A stretch of DNA of 64,000 bases from assembly GCA_041392125.1 (NCBI GenBank), contig JAWKMR010000003.1, positions 1 through 64,000 on the forward strand. Direction: 5' to 3'. Below the pieces are notes generated by a model. It made no database searches, was not told the DNA's origin, and saw only the letters and a list, made by a program, of their open reading frames with translations. Of this stretch, positions 1-7,825 are shown one piece after another. A program made the translations under genes and the position numbers. Numbering within the stretch: the stretch's first letter is position 1; every line of letters starts with the position of its first letter. This DNA is from Halomarinibacterium sp041392125. GTDB lineage: Bacteria; Bacteroidota; Bacteroidia; Flavobacteriales; Flavobacteriaceae.

Positions 1-175
1 TTGCATCTTCAAAATGAGATAATGAGACCATTTTTCCGTCTATATTTTTTAAACTGAAATCTGTTACTTCATCTCCTATTTTATAGCCTCCTGAATTTTC
101 AGTAATTTCATTAAAACTGCTAAAGATTATAAAACCTACTAGCAATATGCCAAATATGTAAAATATTTTTTTCAT
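1..175 (-). CDS. Redoxin/thioredoxin-fold protein, N-terminal part (cut by window edge)
   Basis: Only the first 58 codons are inside the window. The protein begins MKKIFYIFGILLVGFII, an uncleaved signal anchor or signal peptide, followed by GYKIGDEVTDFSLKNIDGK, which is the usual opening of an AhpC/TSA or TlpA-like redoxin domain. Catalytic cysteines would lie beyond the edge. Its ATG overlaps the stop codon of the upstream thioredoxin gene (TAATG), so the two are probably translationally coupled. The likely role is thiol redox work in the periplasm. The exact subfamily cannot be told from this fragment. Confidence 0.7.
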   Translation of the reverse strand, partial: MKKIFYIFGILLVGFIIFSSFNEITENSGGYKIGDEVTDFSLKNIDGKMVSLSHFEDA

Positions 176-708
176 TATTTTAGAATTTTATTTAGTTCGG
201 TTTCAAGTTCTTCATAAGTGAAGGATTTTTCAAAAAATACTTTCTTCCCATCCTTTACTAATACCGTAGCGGGTATTGCTCCACTCCAATCTTCACTTAT
301 TTTAGGTATCCAACTATTTGCATCTGGGTCATCTAAAAGAATAACATCACTCATTAACTGATGCTTTTCAATAAAAGGAATAACCCCTGTTTCCACTTTA
401 TCCGGAAAATCAAGACTTACCAATACCACTTGTACTCCTTTGTCTTTGTAGTTTTCATTTAGTTTTTCAAAAGCCGGAAGCTCTTTAACGCAAGGCTTGC
501 ACCAAGTGGCCCAAAAATTTATTACATAAATCCCGTTTGTCTTTTCGAGAAAGGACTCTTCAAACCCATCAAAATTATAAATAGGTATAGATGAATCTTT
601 TTTTAAAGAAGCGTCTTCTGTTTTTGCATTTGCTACAGAGTCAGTGCTTTCTTCTTTACAGGAAGAAATTGATGTAATTAATAAAAGAAAAATTAAAATG
701 TTTTTCAT
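175..708 (-). CDS. TlpA/ResA-like thioredoxin-fold lipoprotein
   Basis: This 177-residue protein has a signal peptide with a lipobox ending at Cys17 (SISSC), so it should be a lipoprotein anchored on the periplasmic side. A TlpA-like thioredoxin fold follows, with the active-site motif WCKPC at residues 69-73 and a cis-proline region near IPATV. Such proteins reduce or isomerise cysteines of exported proteins, for example during cytochrome c maturation, but the partner is not shown here. The stop codon overlaps the start of the next redoxin gene, which indicates an operon of two thioredoxin-fold genes. Confidence 0.85.
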   Translation of the reverse strand: MKNILIFLLLITSISSCKEESTDSVANAKTEDASLKKDSSIPIYNFDGFEESFLEKTNGIYVINFWATWCKPCVKELPAFEKLNENYKDKGVQVVLVSLDFPDKVETGVIPFIEKHQLMSDVILLDDPDANSWIPKISEDWSGAIPATVLVKDGKKVFFEKSFTYEELETELNKILK

Positions 709-826
709 CGCTTAAATCTAAGGAAAGTATTCAGCTTTATTGCATTGTTTAACTTTTGATTAGGATTTTTAAGATTTCACAATTGTTAATTCTTTGCTAA
801 TATAATTTTTGAAATAAATTTTTTTA

Positions 827-858
827 TACATTTGTATATACAAATATTGTTTATACAA
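827..858 (+). promoter_or_regulatory. Promoter and candidate MarR operators upstream of the MarR gene
   Basis: A Bacteroidota -7 box TACATTTG lies at 827-834. Overlapping and following it are two palindromes: TTTGTATATACAAA at 831-844, a perfect 14-bp inverted repeat, and TTGTTTATACAA at 847-858 with TTGT/ACAA half sites. The second ends three bases before the MarR start codon. The arrangement fits repression by a MarR dimer binding over the -7 box and start site, i.e. autoregulation. The -33 element is poor (TTTG at 808-811 gives only a 15-bp spacer). The palindromes are seen directly; the role is inferred. Confidence 0.55.
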
Positions 859-860
859 TT

Positions 861-1313
861 ATGAATATTGAAAGTGCCATTAAAAATACCAGTCCTTTAT
901 CTTTAAGCACCCGAAGTGTTATAAATATGATGTACACAGCAAGACAAATTGAAGAAAAGGCCTCGTTAGTTTTTAAAACACACGGACTTACACCGCAACA
1001 ATACAATGTTTTACGAATTTTAAGAGGGCAAAAAGGAAACCCGGCCAACTTATCTACTGTACAAGACAGAATGATTGATAAAAGCAGTAACACCACCCGT
1101 TTGATTGACAAACTTATTCAGAAAGAATATGTAAAAAGACAAATTTGTAAAAAAAACAGAAGAAAAATTGAAGTTTTTATTACCCAAAGTGGATTGGAAT
1201 TATTAAAAAATATAGACCCAATTATTGAGCAAACCAATAACGATATTATGGAGAAACTCTCCAACGATGAAAAAGAAAAATTAAATACCCTTTTAGACAA
1301 ATTAAGAGATTAA
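861..1313 (+). CDS. MarR-family transcriptional regulator
   Basis: The protein is 150 residues long, typical of MarR-family dimeric winged-helix regulators. The central segment GLTPQQYNVLRILRGQ, followed by DRMIDKSSNTTRLIDKLIQK and a basic wing (KRQICKKNRRKIEVFITQSG), is the usual DNA-binding core, and the flanking helices would form the dimer interface. It sits 25 bp upstream of a YceI gene in the same direction, a pairing often seen in Bacteroidota, so the two are probably co-transcribed. Palindromes over its own promoter suggest autoregulation. The ligand is unknown. Confidence 0.9.
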   Translation: MNIESAIKNTSPLSLSTRSVINMMYTARQIEEKASLVFKTHGLTPQQYNVLRILRGQKGNPANLSTVQDRMIDKSSNTTRLIDKLIQKEYVKRQICKKNRRKIEVFITQSGLELLKNIDPIIEQTNNDIMEKLSNDEKEKLNTLLDKLRD

Positions 1314-1338
1314 CATTAAATTAAAAACCATTAGTATT

Positions 1339-1905
1339 ATGAAAAAGACAACAAAAACCATTTTAATTTTAGCCATTGCAATAACTGCTTCTGCTTTTAC
1401 AAATCCCGTAAAAGAAAAAATTGATGTAAAAGAAAGCACCATTAATTGGCTTGGAAAAAAAGTTACCGGAAAACACAACGGCACCATAAATCTACAAGAA
1501 GGTTACCTTGAAATGGATGGTGAGAATATTGTGGGAGGGCAATTTGTAATTGATATGACTTCCATTACTGTATTAGATCTCCAAGGAGGTATGAAAGGAA
1601 AATTGGAAGGACACTTAAAGTCTGATGATTTTTTTGGTGTTGAAACTCATCCAACTGCTACATTAGTTATTACAGAAGCCACCAAAAGTGGAAGTACTTA
1701 CAAAGTAAACGGCAATATTACAATTAAAGGTATCACTCAGCCTATTAGTTTCGATCTTACTAAAGAGGGAAATACGGCAACATCAACCGTTATTATAGAC
1801 AGATCGAAATTTAATGTGCGTTACGGCTCCGGAAGTTTCTTCGATAATTTAGGAGACAAGACTATTTATGATGACTTCCAACTAGACGTTACTTTAAAAT
1901 TTTAA
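1339..1905 (+). CDS. YceI-family periplasmic protein
   Basis: This 188-residue protein has a cleavable signal peptide (MKKTTKTILILAIAITASA) and then a YceI-like lipocalin-type beta-barrel. Typical family stretches are visible: STINWLGKKVTGKHNGTINL near the start, LKSDDFFGVETHPTATLVI in the middle, and VNGNITIKGITQPISFDL towards the end. YceI proteins bind long isoprenoid lipids such as polyprenyl quinones; the true ligand here is unknown. The gene follows the MarR gene closely and is probably controlled by it. Confidence 0.9.
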   Translation: MKKTTKTILILAIAITASAFTNPVKEKIDVKESTINWLGKKVTGKHNGTINLQEGYLEMDGENIVGGQFVIDMTSITVLDLQGGMKGKLEGHLKSDDFFGVETHPTATLVITEATKSGSTYKVNGNITIKGITQPISFDLTKEGNTATSTVIIDRSKFNVRYGSGSFFDNLGDKTIYDDFQLDVTLKF

Positions 1906-1937
1906 ATAAAATTTATGGTTAGTTTCAAATTCATTTT

Positions 1938-1945
1938 TATATTTG
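1938..1945 (+). promoter_or_regulatory. -7 box of the trp operon promoter
   Basis: TATATTTG matches the Bacteroidota -7 consensus TAnnTTTG exactly. No good -33 TTG is visible at the expected distance. Transcription would start roughly at 1950-1954, essentially at the leader peptide ATG (1951), so the trp mRNA may be leaderless or nearly so. Confidence 0.5.
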
Positions 1946-1950
1946 AATCA

Positions 1951-2007
1951 ATGAAACTAGAAATTCAACATACTTGGTGGTGGAATAAGTTACGTAATCA
2001 GTCGTGA
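1951..2007 (+). CDS. trpL: trp operon leader peptide (18 codons, three consecutive Trp)
   Basis: This short frame reads MKLEIQHTWWWNKLRNQS and ends at TGA. Three consecutive tryptophan codons at 1975-1983 followed by a terminator and trpE are the hallmark of ribosome-mediated attenuation. When tryptophanyl-tRNA is scarce a ribosome should stall at these codons. It is too short for ordinary gene calling. No Shine-Dalgarno sequence is visible, which is normal for this phylum, and the ATG lies at the predicted transcription start. Confidence 0.85.
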   Translation: MKLEIQHTWWWNKLRNQS

Positions 2008-2067
2008 GCTAGACCACTTTGTATGTATCCTATATAAAAGCCTGTCGATCACGACAGGCTTTTTTTA
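2001..2067 (+). promoter_or_regulatory. trp attenuator: terminator with competing antiterminator segment
   Basis: An intrinsic terminator is formed by AAAGCCTGTCG (2037-2047), loop ATCA and CGACAGGCTTT (2052-2062), with a T run at 2060-2066. The segment GTCGTGA at 2001-2007, which contains the leader stop codon, is exactly complementary to TCACGAC at 2049-2055, i.e. to the terminator loop and the base of its 3' arm. A ribosome stalled at the Trp codons would leave 2001-2007 free to compete; a ribosome reaching the stop codon would cover it and let the terminator form. In addition GTGGT (1977-1981) can pair with ACCAC (2013-2017). The terminator is clear; the competing fold is a paper prediction. 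Confidence 0.7.
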
Positions 2068-2100
2068 TTGCCGTGAAAACAGGAATTTAATGGTAAAATT

Positions 2101-3507
2101 ATGATATACAAACTAAAGACATCTTCAAAAAAAATGCTGGCAGATACCATTACTCCAGTATCTATCTATTTGCGTTTGCGAGATAAATTTCCAAACAGTC
2201 TATTGCTGGAAAGTAGTGACTACCGCGCCAACGACAATACATTTAGTTATATCTGTTTCAACCCTATTGCAAGCCTAAAAATTGAAAAGGAAACCATAAT
2301 GCAACAATTTCCGGATGGAAAAAAAACATTGTTATCTATTACCAAAGAAATACATGTTCCAGATATCATTCAACAATTTGCGGCTTCCTTCAAAACGGAA
2401 GAAAATTCAAAATTTAAGTTTATAAATAACGGATTGTTTGGTTATATGAGTTATGATATGGTGCGCTATTTTGAAGCTATTCCTATTGAAAAAAAACCGG
2501 GAAATCTTGAAATACCCGATGCTTTTTATGTGGTGTATCAAAATATTATAGCCATTAACCATTTCAACAACGAAGCTTATATATTTTCACATTGTTACGA
2601 GACTGAAAGCAATATTTCACACATTGAGCAACTGTTAAAATCTAAAAATTTTGCCGAGTACCCTTTTAAAAGAGACGGGGAAGTTTCTTCAAATCTTAAT
2701 AATGACGAATTTAAAAATCTTGTGAAAAAATGTAAAGAGCACTGTGCACGAGGCGATGTTTTTCAAATAGTGCCCAGCAAACGATTTTCACAATCTTTTA
2801 CAGGCGATGAATTTAACGTGTACCGTGCACTACGTAATGTAAATCCTTCTCCTTATTTATTTTATTTCGACTACGGAAATTTTAAAATCTTCGGAAGTTC
2901 GCCCGAAGCACAACTCATTGTGAAAGAAGGAAAAGCAGAAATTCACCCCATTGCCGGTACTTTTAAACGTACCGGAAATGATGAAAAAGATGCGTTGTTA
3001 GCCAAACAACTTTCCGAAGATAAAAAAGAAAACAGCGAACACGTCATGCTAGTAGATTTGGCAAGAAACGATTTAAGTCGCCACGGGACTCATGTGCAAG
3101 TAGAAAACTATAAAGAGGTTCAGTTTTTTTCGCACGTGATTCATTTGGTAAGTAAGGTAACGGCAAAGCTTCACAACCAAGAAAACACACTACAAATTGT
3201 TGCAGATACTTTTCCCGCCGGAACGTTAAGCGGTGCACCAAAATACAAAGCCATGCAATTACTTGAAAAATATGAAAATGTGAATCGTGATTTTTACGGT
3301 GGTGCTATTGGTTTTATGGATATGGAAGGTAATTTTAATCACGCCATAATCATTCGTTCGTTTGTGAGTAAAAATCATACGTTACATTTTCAAGCAGGTG
3401 CCGGAGTAGTTTCAGAAAGCAATGAAGAAAACGAATTACAAGAAGTTTATAACAAATTAGGAGCCTTAACCAAAGCCTTGGAACTGGCAGAAAATATGTA
3501 TCTATGA
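2101..3507 (+). CDS. trpE: Anthranilate synthase component I
   Basis: The 468-residue protein converts chorismate to anthranilate with ammonia supplied by TrpG. The N-terminal domain contains the LLES motif (residues about 36-39) tied to tryptophan feedback inhibition in this family. The C-terminal chorismate-binding domain spans about residues 195-460, with motifs FQIVPSKRFSQ, SPEAQLIV, HPIAGTFKRTG, VMLVDLARNDLSRHG, PAGTLSGAPKYKAM and FYGGAIGF. It is the first structural gene of the trp operon, 34 bp after the attenuator terminator, and its stop overlaps the trpG start (ATGA). Confidence 0.97.
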   Translation: MIYKLKTSSKKMLADTITPVSIYLRLRDKFPNSLLLESSDYRANDNTFSYICFNPIASLKIEKETIMQQFPDGKKTLLSITKEIHVPDIIQQFAASFKTEENSKFKFINNGLFGYMSYDMVRYFEAIPIEKKPGNLEIPDAFYVVYQNIIAINHFNNEAYIFSHCYETESNISHIEQLLKSKNFAEYPFKRDGEVSSNLNNDEFKNLVKKCKEHCARGDVFQIVPSKRFSQSFTGDEFNVYRALRNVNPSPYLFYFDYGNFKIFGSSPEAQLIVKEGKAEIHPIAGTFKRTGNDEKDALLAKQLSEDKKENSEHVMLVDLARNDLSRHGTHVQVENYKEVQFFSHVIHLVSKVTAKLHNQENTLQIVADTFPAGTLSGAPKYKAMQLLEKYENVNRDFYGGAIGFMDMEGNFNHAIIIRSFVSKNHTLHFQAGAGVVSESNEENELQEVYNKLGALTKALELAENMYL

Positions 3508-4070
3508 AAATAGTAGTGATTGATAATTACGACAGTTTTGTGTACAACCTTGTGCATTATTTAGAAGCTTTTCATTGTGAAGTTACAGTTTTTAGAAACG
3601 ACCAATTTTCTTTGGAAGCGCTAAGCCAATACGATAAAATTTTACTTTCCCCAGGGCCCGGAATTCCCGATGAAGCTGGTTTGCTAAAAGATGTCATCAA
3701 AACCTATGCTGGTAAAAAGCCCATTTTTGGAGTATGCTTGGGGCAACAAGCTATTGGCGAAGTCTTTGGTGGAAAATTAACAAATCTAGACAAAGTGTTT
3801 CACGGGGTTGCAACAATGGCAACAATTGTTAAAAAGGACGAACCTCTTTTCAATGATTTGGAAGCAGAAATTGAAATAGGTAGATACCACTCATGGGTCG
3901 TTTCAAAAGAAAATTTTCCTGAGGTTTTAGAGATTACTTCGGTAGATGAAACTGGGCAAATTATGTCATTGCGTCATAGGGAATTTGACATTTGTGGCGT
4001 TCAGTTTCACCCCGAAAGTGTATTAACACCCAAAGGAAAACAAATCATTAAAAACTGGATTGAAAGCTAA
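3504..4070 (+). CDS. trpG: Anthranilate synthase component II (glutamine amidotransferase)
   Basis: This 188-residue class I glutamine amidotransferase provides ammonia to TrpE. The catalytic triad is visible: Cys78 in FGVCLGQQ, and His169 and Glu171 in VQFHPES. The oxyanion region LLSPGPGIP is at residues 47-55. The protein stands alone and is not fused to TrpE or TrpD. Its start overlaps the trpE stop by four bases, so translation is probably coupled and the subunits made in equal amounts. Because it is in the trp operon it is called TrpG, although related proteins can also serve folate synthesis as PabA. Confidence 0.95.
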   Translation: MKIVVIDNYDSFVYNLVHYLEAFHCEVTVFRNDQFSLEALSQYDKILLSPGPGIPDEAGLLKDVIKTYAGKKPIFGVCLGQQAIGEVFGGKLTNLDKVFHGVATMATIVKKDEPLFNDLEAEIEIGRYHSWVVSKENFPEVLEITSVDETGQIMSLRHREFDICGVQFHPESVLTPKGKQIIKNWIES

Positions 4071-4075
4071 GTCTT

Positions 4076-4117
4076 TCCCTTCCTTTTTAAGGAGAGATGC
4101 CGAAGGCGGGGTGGTAA
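4076..4117 (+). repeat. Intergenic G-rich repeat family, copy A
   Basis: The trpG-trpD gap of 152 bp holds a polypyrimidine/polypurine inverted segment (CCTTCCTTTTTAAGGAGAG) followed by a G-rich tail ending GGCGGGGTGG. Related segments are at 5221-5253 and, inverted, at 21308-21340. From general familiarity, similar intergenic elements occur in flavobacterial genomes; only these three copies are seen here. The same gap also has a weak hairpin, AATGCCC (4138-4144) with GGGCATT (4184-4190), lacking a T run. Confidence 0.4.
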
Positions 4118-4222
4118 AATTATTTTTTGAATTATGAAATGCCCATTAACAAATGGTACAAACCCGTCGAAGATGAATAAAAAGGGCATTCCATCTTCCA
4201 CCTTATCAAATATTTTTTACAG

Positions 4223-5218
4223 ATGAAAAAAATACTCAATAGACTCATTAATCACGAACAACTTTCAAAAGAAGAAGCCAAGGAAGTTTTGGTAAACATC
4301 TCTCATGGAGCTTATAATTCAAGTCAGATAGCAGCATTTATGACGGTTTATATGATGCGAAGTATTTCTTTGGAAGAACTGGAGGGTTTTCGCGATGCAC
4401 TTTTAGAGCTCTGCATTAAAGTACCTATTGAGGAATACAATACCATTGATTTATGTGGTACCGGTGGTGATGCAAAAAACACCTTCAATATTTCTACTTT
4501 GGCTTCTTTTATTACCGCCGGAGCAGGTGTTTTGGTGTCTAAACACGGTAACTATGGGGTTTCGTCTATTAGTGGAAGCAGTAACGTCATGGAGGCGTTG
4601 GGGATAAAATTCAGTAACAATATTAACTTTTTAAAACGTTCATTGGATGAAGCCGGAATTTGCATTCTTCATGCGCCACTTTTTCACCCTGCTATGAAAA
4701 ATGTGGGGCCTATTCGTAAAGAATTGGGTATAAAAACATTCTTTAATATGCTGGGGCCTATGGTTAATCCGGCATTCCCTAAAAACCAATTGGTTGGCGT
4801 TTTTAGCTTAGAATTGGCAAGAATGTATGGGTATTTATACCAAAAGGGAACTAAAAATTTTACAGTCCTTCATGCCATGGATGGTTACGACGAAATATCG
4901 TTAACAAGTCCTGTAAAAGCAATTTCTCGAAATACAGAAAGAATACTTACTGCAAAGGATTTTAACCTTGCTGAAATTTCAAAAGAAGCTATTTATGGGG
5001 GTAATACTGTGGAAGATTCTGCCTTTATATTTCAAAATATACTGAAAGGAAAAGGTACCGAAGCACAAAACAATGTCGTTTGTGCCAATGCTGCTATGGC
5101 TATTGCTACTCTTCAAGGTATTAGCCTTCAAAAAGCTTTTGAAAAAGCCAAAGATTCATTACTAACCGGAAAAGCATTAAAAAGTTTACAAACCTTGCAA
5201 AAACTGAGTACCTCTTAA
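4223..5218 (+). CDS. trpD: Anthranilate phosphoribosyltransferase
   Basis: At 331 residues this is the normal length for TrpD, which transfers a phosphoribosyl group from PRPP to anthranilate. Key motifs are present: the PRPP-binding CGTGGDAKNTFNIST near residue 75-90, the VSKHGNYGVSSISGSSNVMEALG segment split across residues about 99-121, and the RKELGIKTFFNMLGPMVNP region. It is the third gene of the operon, separated from trpG by 152 bp that contain a repeat element rather than a new promoter that I can recognise. Confidence 0.96.
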   Translation: MKKILNRLINHEQLSKEEAKEVLVNISHGAYNSSQIAAFMTVYMMRSISLEELEGFRDALLELCIKVPIEEYNTIDLCGTGGDAKNTFNISTLASFITAGAGVLVSKHGNYGVSSISGSSNVMEALGIKFSNNINFLKRSLDEAGICILHAPLFHPAMKNVGPIRKELGIKTFFNMLGPMVNPAFPKNQLVGVFSLELARMYGYLYQKGTKNFTVLHAMDGYDEISLTSPVKAISRNTERILTAKDFNLAEISKEAIYGGNTVEDSAFIFQNILKGKGTEAQNNVVCANAAMAIATLQGISLQKAFEKAKDSLLTGKALKSLQTLQKLSTS

Positions 5219-5220
5219 AG

Positions 5221-5253
5221 CTTTCCATTTGAAGGAAGGTTTTGGAGGGGATG
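5221..5253 (+). repeat. Intergenic G-rich repeat family, copy B
   Basis: Between trpD and trpC lies CTTTCCATTTGAAGGAAGG followed by a G-rich tail TTTTGGAGGGGATG. It resembles the element in the trpG-trpD gap and the inverted one at 21308-21340. The copies share a short inverted pyrimidine/purine segment and a GGAGGGG-type tail but are not identical. Confidence 0.35.
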
Positions 5254-5257
5254 TATT

Positions 5258-6040
5258 ATGACAATACTAGAAAAAATAAATACTTACAAAAAAATGGAAG
5301 TTGCTTCAAAAAAAGAGGCATTTCCCATTTCATTATTGGAGCAATCCTCCTTTTTCAAAAATCCGACCATTTCAATGGTTAACTCCATAAAAAAGAATCG
5401 CGTCGGAATTATTGCTGAACACAAACGTAAATCGCCCAGTAAGTCTGTTATTAATGACAAAATTTTACTCCCCGAAGTAGTAAAAGGGTATGAAAATGCT
5501 GGTGCTAGCGCTATATCTGTTTTAACGGATACCGCTTTTTTTGGAGGTTCATTAGACGATTTATTATTGGCTAGAAAAAACGTTTCGCTTCCTATCCTTC
5601 GGAAGGAATTTATCGTGGATTCCTACCAAATAGTTGAAGCCAAAGCGTATGGAGCTGACGCCATTTTACTGATTGCGGCAAGTCTTTCACAAAAAGAGAT
5701 TTCAACATTATCAAAACTTGCCAAAGAGCTACAGCTTGAGGTTTTGGTAGAAATTCATTCTGAAGAGGAACTGGAAAAAGCGCTGCATCTTTCCGTAGAT
5801 ATGATTGGTGTGAATAACCGAAATTTAAAAACTTTTGAGGTTTCCATTGAAAACTCTATCCGTCTTTCCGAAAAAATACCCTCCCAATTTTTAAAGATTT
5901 CTGAAAGTGGAATCAATTCTTCAGAAAATATAAAACAACTTTTAAACCATGGTTTTGAGGCTTTTTTAATTGGGGAACATTTTATGAAAACCGACCATCC
6001 GGGGGAAGCATTACATACCTTTTTATGCGAATTATCATGA
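5258..6040 (+). CDS. trpC: Indole-3-glycerol phosphate synthase
   Basis: The 260-residue (beta/alpha)8 barrel closes the ring of the carboxyphenylamino-deoxyribulose phosphate product of TrpF. The catalytic lysine region AEHKRKSPSKS near residues 53-63, the LRKEFIVDSYQ motif, LLIAASL, VEIHSEEEL, GVNNRNLKTFEV and the phosphate-binding SESGI and FLIGEHFM segments are all present. It is monofunctional, with trpF as a separate gene. Its TGA stop overlaps the trpF ATG. Confidence 0.96.
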   Translation: MTILEKINTYKKMEVASKKEAFPISLLEQSSFFKNPTISMVNSIKKNRVGIIAEHKRKSPSKSVINDKILLPEVVKGYENAGASAISVLTDTAFFGGSLDDLLLARKNVSLPILRKEFIVDSYQIVEAKAYGADAILLIAASLSQKEISTLSKLAKELQLEVLVEIHSEEELEKALHLSVDMIGVNNRNLKTFEVSIENSIRLSEKIPSQFLKISESGINSSENIKQLLNHGFEAFLIGEHFMKTDHPGEALHTFLCELS

Positions 6041-6648
6041 AAGTAAAAGTATGCGGAATGAAGTATAAAGTTAAGGAAGTTGCAGCTTTACAGCCCGACT
6101 ATTTGGGCTTTATCTTTTATGAAAAAAGTCTGCGAAATTTTGAAGGTAAAATTCCGGAAATACCTTCAAGCATACAAAAAGTAGGAGTATTTGTGAATGA
6201 AGAAATTGAAAAGGTGATAGAAATTACCCAAAAACAGTCGGTAGCTGTTGTTCAATTACATGGGGAAGAATCCCCCAATTATTGTAAACGTCTTGCCGAG
6301 TACAATCGAAATTTAAAAATATGGAAGGTATTTTCCGTAGGGGAAGCCTTCAATTTTAATGAACTCATTCGTTATGAAAAGGTTGTTTCAAAATTCTTAT
6401 TCGACACTAAAGGAAAAAACAAAGGAGGGAATGGAGTTCCTTTTAACTGGGGAATTTTAAAGAAATATCCTTCCCAAAAGCAATTTATTTTAAGTGGCGG
6501 AATAGGTTTAGAAGAAGTTGACGCAATAAAAAAACTAACTACAGAAAAAAAATTGCCCGTACATGCAATTGACATAAACAGCAAATTTGAAGACCAGCCC
6601 GGCCTAAAAAATATAACCAAATTAAAACAATTTTTCAATGAGTTATAA
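6037..6648 (+). CDS. trpF: Phosphoribosylanthranilate isomerase
   Basis: This 203-residue (beta/alpha)8 enzyme performs the Amadori rearrangement between TrpD and TrpC. The start was set at the ATG overlapping the trpC stop (ATGA), giving MKVKVCGMKY; an in-frame ATG at 6025 would add four residues not seen in the family. The catalytic Cys7 in KVCGMK is visible, the catalytic Asp is in LFDTKGKNKGG, and the phosphate-binding ILSGGIGLEEV segment follows. The gene overlaps trpB by 11 bp. Confidence 0.95.
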   Translation: MKVKVCGMKYKVKEVAALQPDYLGFIFYEKSLRNFEGKIPEIPSSIQKVGVFVNEEIEKVIEITQKQSVAVVQLHGEESPNYCKRLAEYNRNLKIWKVFSVGEAFNFNELIRYEKVVSKFLFDTKGKNKGGNGVPFNWGILKKYPSQKQFILSGGIGLEEVDAIKKLTTEKKLPVHAIDINSKFEDQPGLKNITKLKQFFNEL

Positions 6649-7819
6649 TGTAGACGAAAAAGGATATTATGGAGAATTTGGAGGTGCCTACATCCCCGAA
6701 ATGTTATATCCCAATGTGGAGGAATTACGCCAAAACTATCTCCAAATTGCTTCCGAAGAAAGCTTTCAAAAAGAGTTTCAGCAATTATTAAAAGACTATG
6801 TAGGGCGCCCCACCCCACTGTATTTTGCCAAACGCCTTTCTGAAAAATACCAAACTAAAATATACCTTAAACGAGAAGATTTGTGCCATACAGGAGCGCA
6901 TAAGATTAATAATACTATTGGGCAGATTCTGCTGGCAAAACGCTTAGGAAAAAGCCGAATCATCGCAGAAACCGGGGCAGGTCAACATGGGGTCGCCACT
7001 GCAACCGTTTGTGCTCTCATGGGATTGCAATGTATTGTATATATGGGCGAAATTGATATTAAAAGACAAGCACCCAATGTGGCACGAATGAAAATGCTGG
7101 GTGCTACCGTAATTCCTGCTACCAGTGGCAGCAAAACTTTAAAAGATGCAACGAACGAAGCTATTCGGGATTGGATTAATAATCCACTAGACACTCATTA
7201 TATTATAGGAAGCGTAGTTGGCCCACATCCATACCCCGATATGGTAGCGCGTTTTCAAAGTGTTATTTCGCAAGAAGTACAACAACAACTCAACGAAAAA
7301 GAAGGAAGAGAAACTCCGGATTTTGTCGTTGCCTGTGTCGGTGGAGGCAGTAATGCTGCGGGTTTATTTTATCATTATTTAGACAATCCTAATGTTACCC
7401 TTATTGCTGTAGAAGCTGCCGGCAAAGGAATTGACTCTGGTGAGAGTGCCGCCACTTCGGTTTTGGGAAAAATGGGGATCATTCATGGTAGCAAAACCTT
7501 GTTGATGCAAACACCCGATGGGCAAATTACAGAACCTTATTCCATTTCTGCTGGATTGGACTATCCCGGAGTTGGCCCATTGCACGCACATTTGTTTACC
7601 AGCAGTCGTGGTGAATTTATTTCTATAACCGATGATGAAGCCATGAAAGCGGGTATCGAACTATGCCAGATGGAAGGAATTATTCCTGCTATAGAGAGTA
7701 GCCATGCCTTGGCTATTTTCAAAGATCGAAAATTCAGAAAAGAAGATATTATCGTTCTAAACCTTAGTGGCCGTGGCGATAAAGATTTAAACACTTACAT
7801 CAATTATTTTAACCTATAA
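6638..7819 (+). CDS. trpB: Tryptophan synthase beta chain
   Basis: The 393-residue PLP enzyme condenses indole with serine to give tryptophan, working with TrpA. The PLP-binding Lys89 is in TGAHKINNT, the glutamate-bearing ETGAGQHGVATA loop follows, and the phosphate cradle is VGGGSNAAG. The C-terminal LSGRGDKD segment is also typical. It starts inside the end of trpF (11-bp overlap). Its length and motifs match the ordinary TrpB1 type that channels indole from TrpA. Confidence 0.98.
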   Translation: MSYNVDEKGYYGEFGGAYIPEMLYPNVEELRQNYLQIASEESFQKEFQQLLKDYVGRPTPLYFAKRLSEKYQTKIYLKREDLCHTGAHKINNTIGQILLAKRLGKSRIIAETGAGQHGVATATVCALMGLQCIVYMGEIDIKRQAPNVARMKMLGATVIPATSGSKTLKDATNEAIRDWINNPLDTHYIIGSVVGPHPYPDMVARFQSVISQEVQQQLNEKEGRETPDFVVACVGGGSNAAGLFYHYLDNPNVTLIAVEAAGKGIDSGESAATSVLGKMGIIHGSKTLLMQTPDGQITEPYSISAGLDYPGVGPLHAHLFTSSRGEFISITDDEAMKAGIELCQMEGIIPAIESSHALAIFKDRKFRKEDIIVLNLSGRGDKDLNTYINYFNL

Positions 7820-7825
7820 ATGTAT

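Noticed and set aside
4138..4190. Hairpin AATGCCC/GGGCATT between trpG and trpD.
   Set aside because: The loop is long and no T run follows, so it is not an intrinsic terminator, and no riboswitch pattern was recognised.
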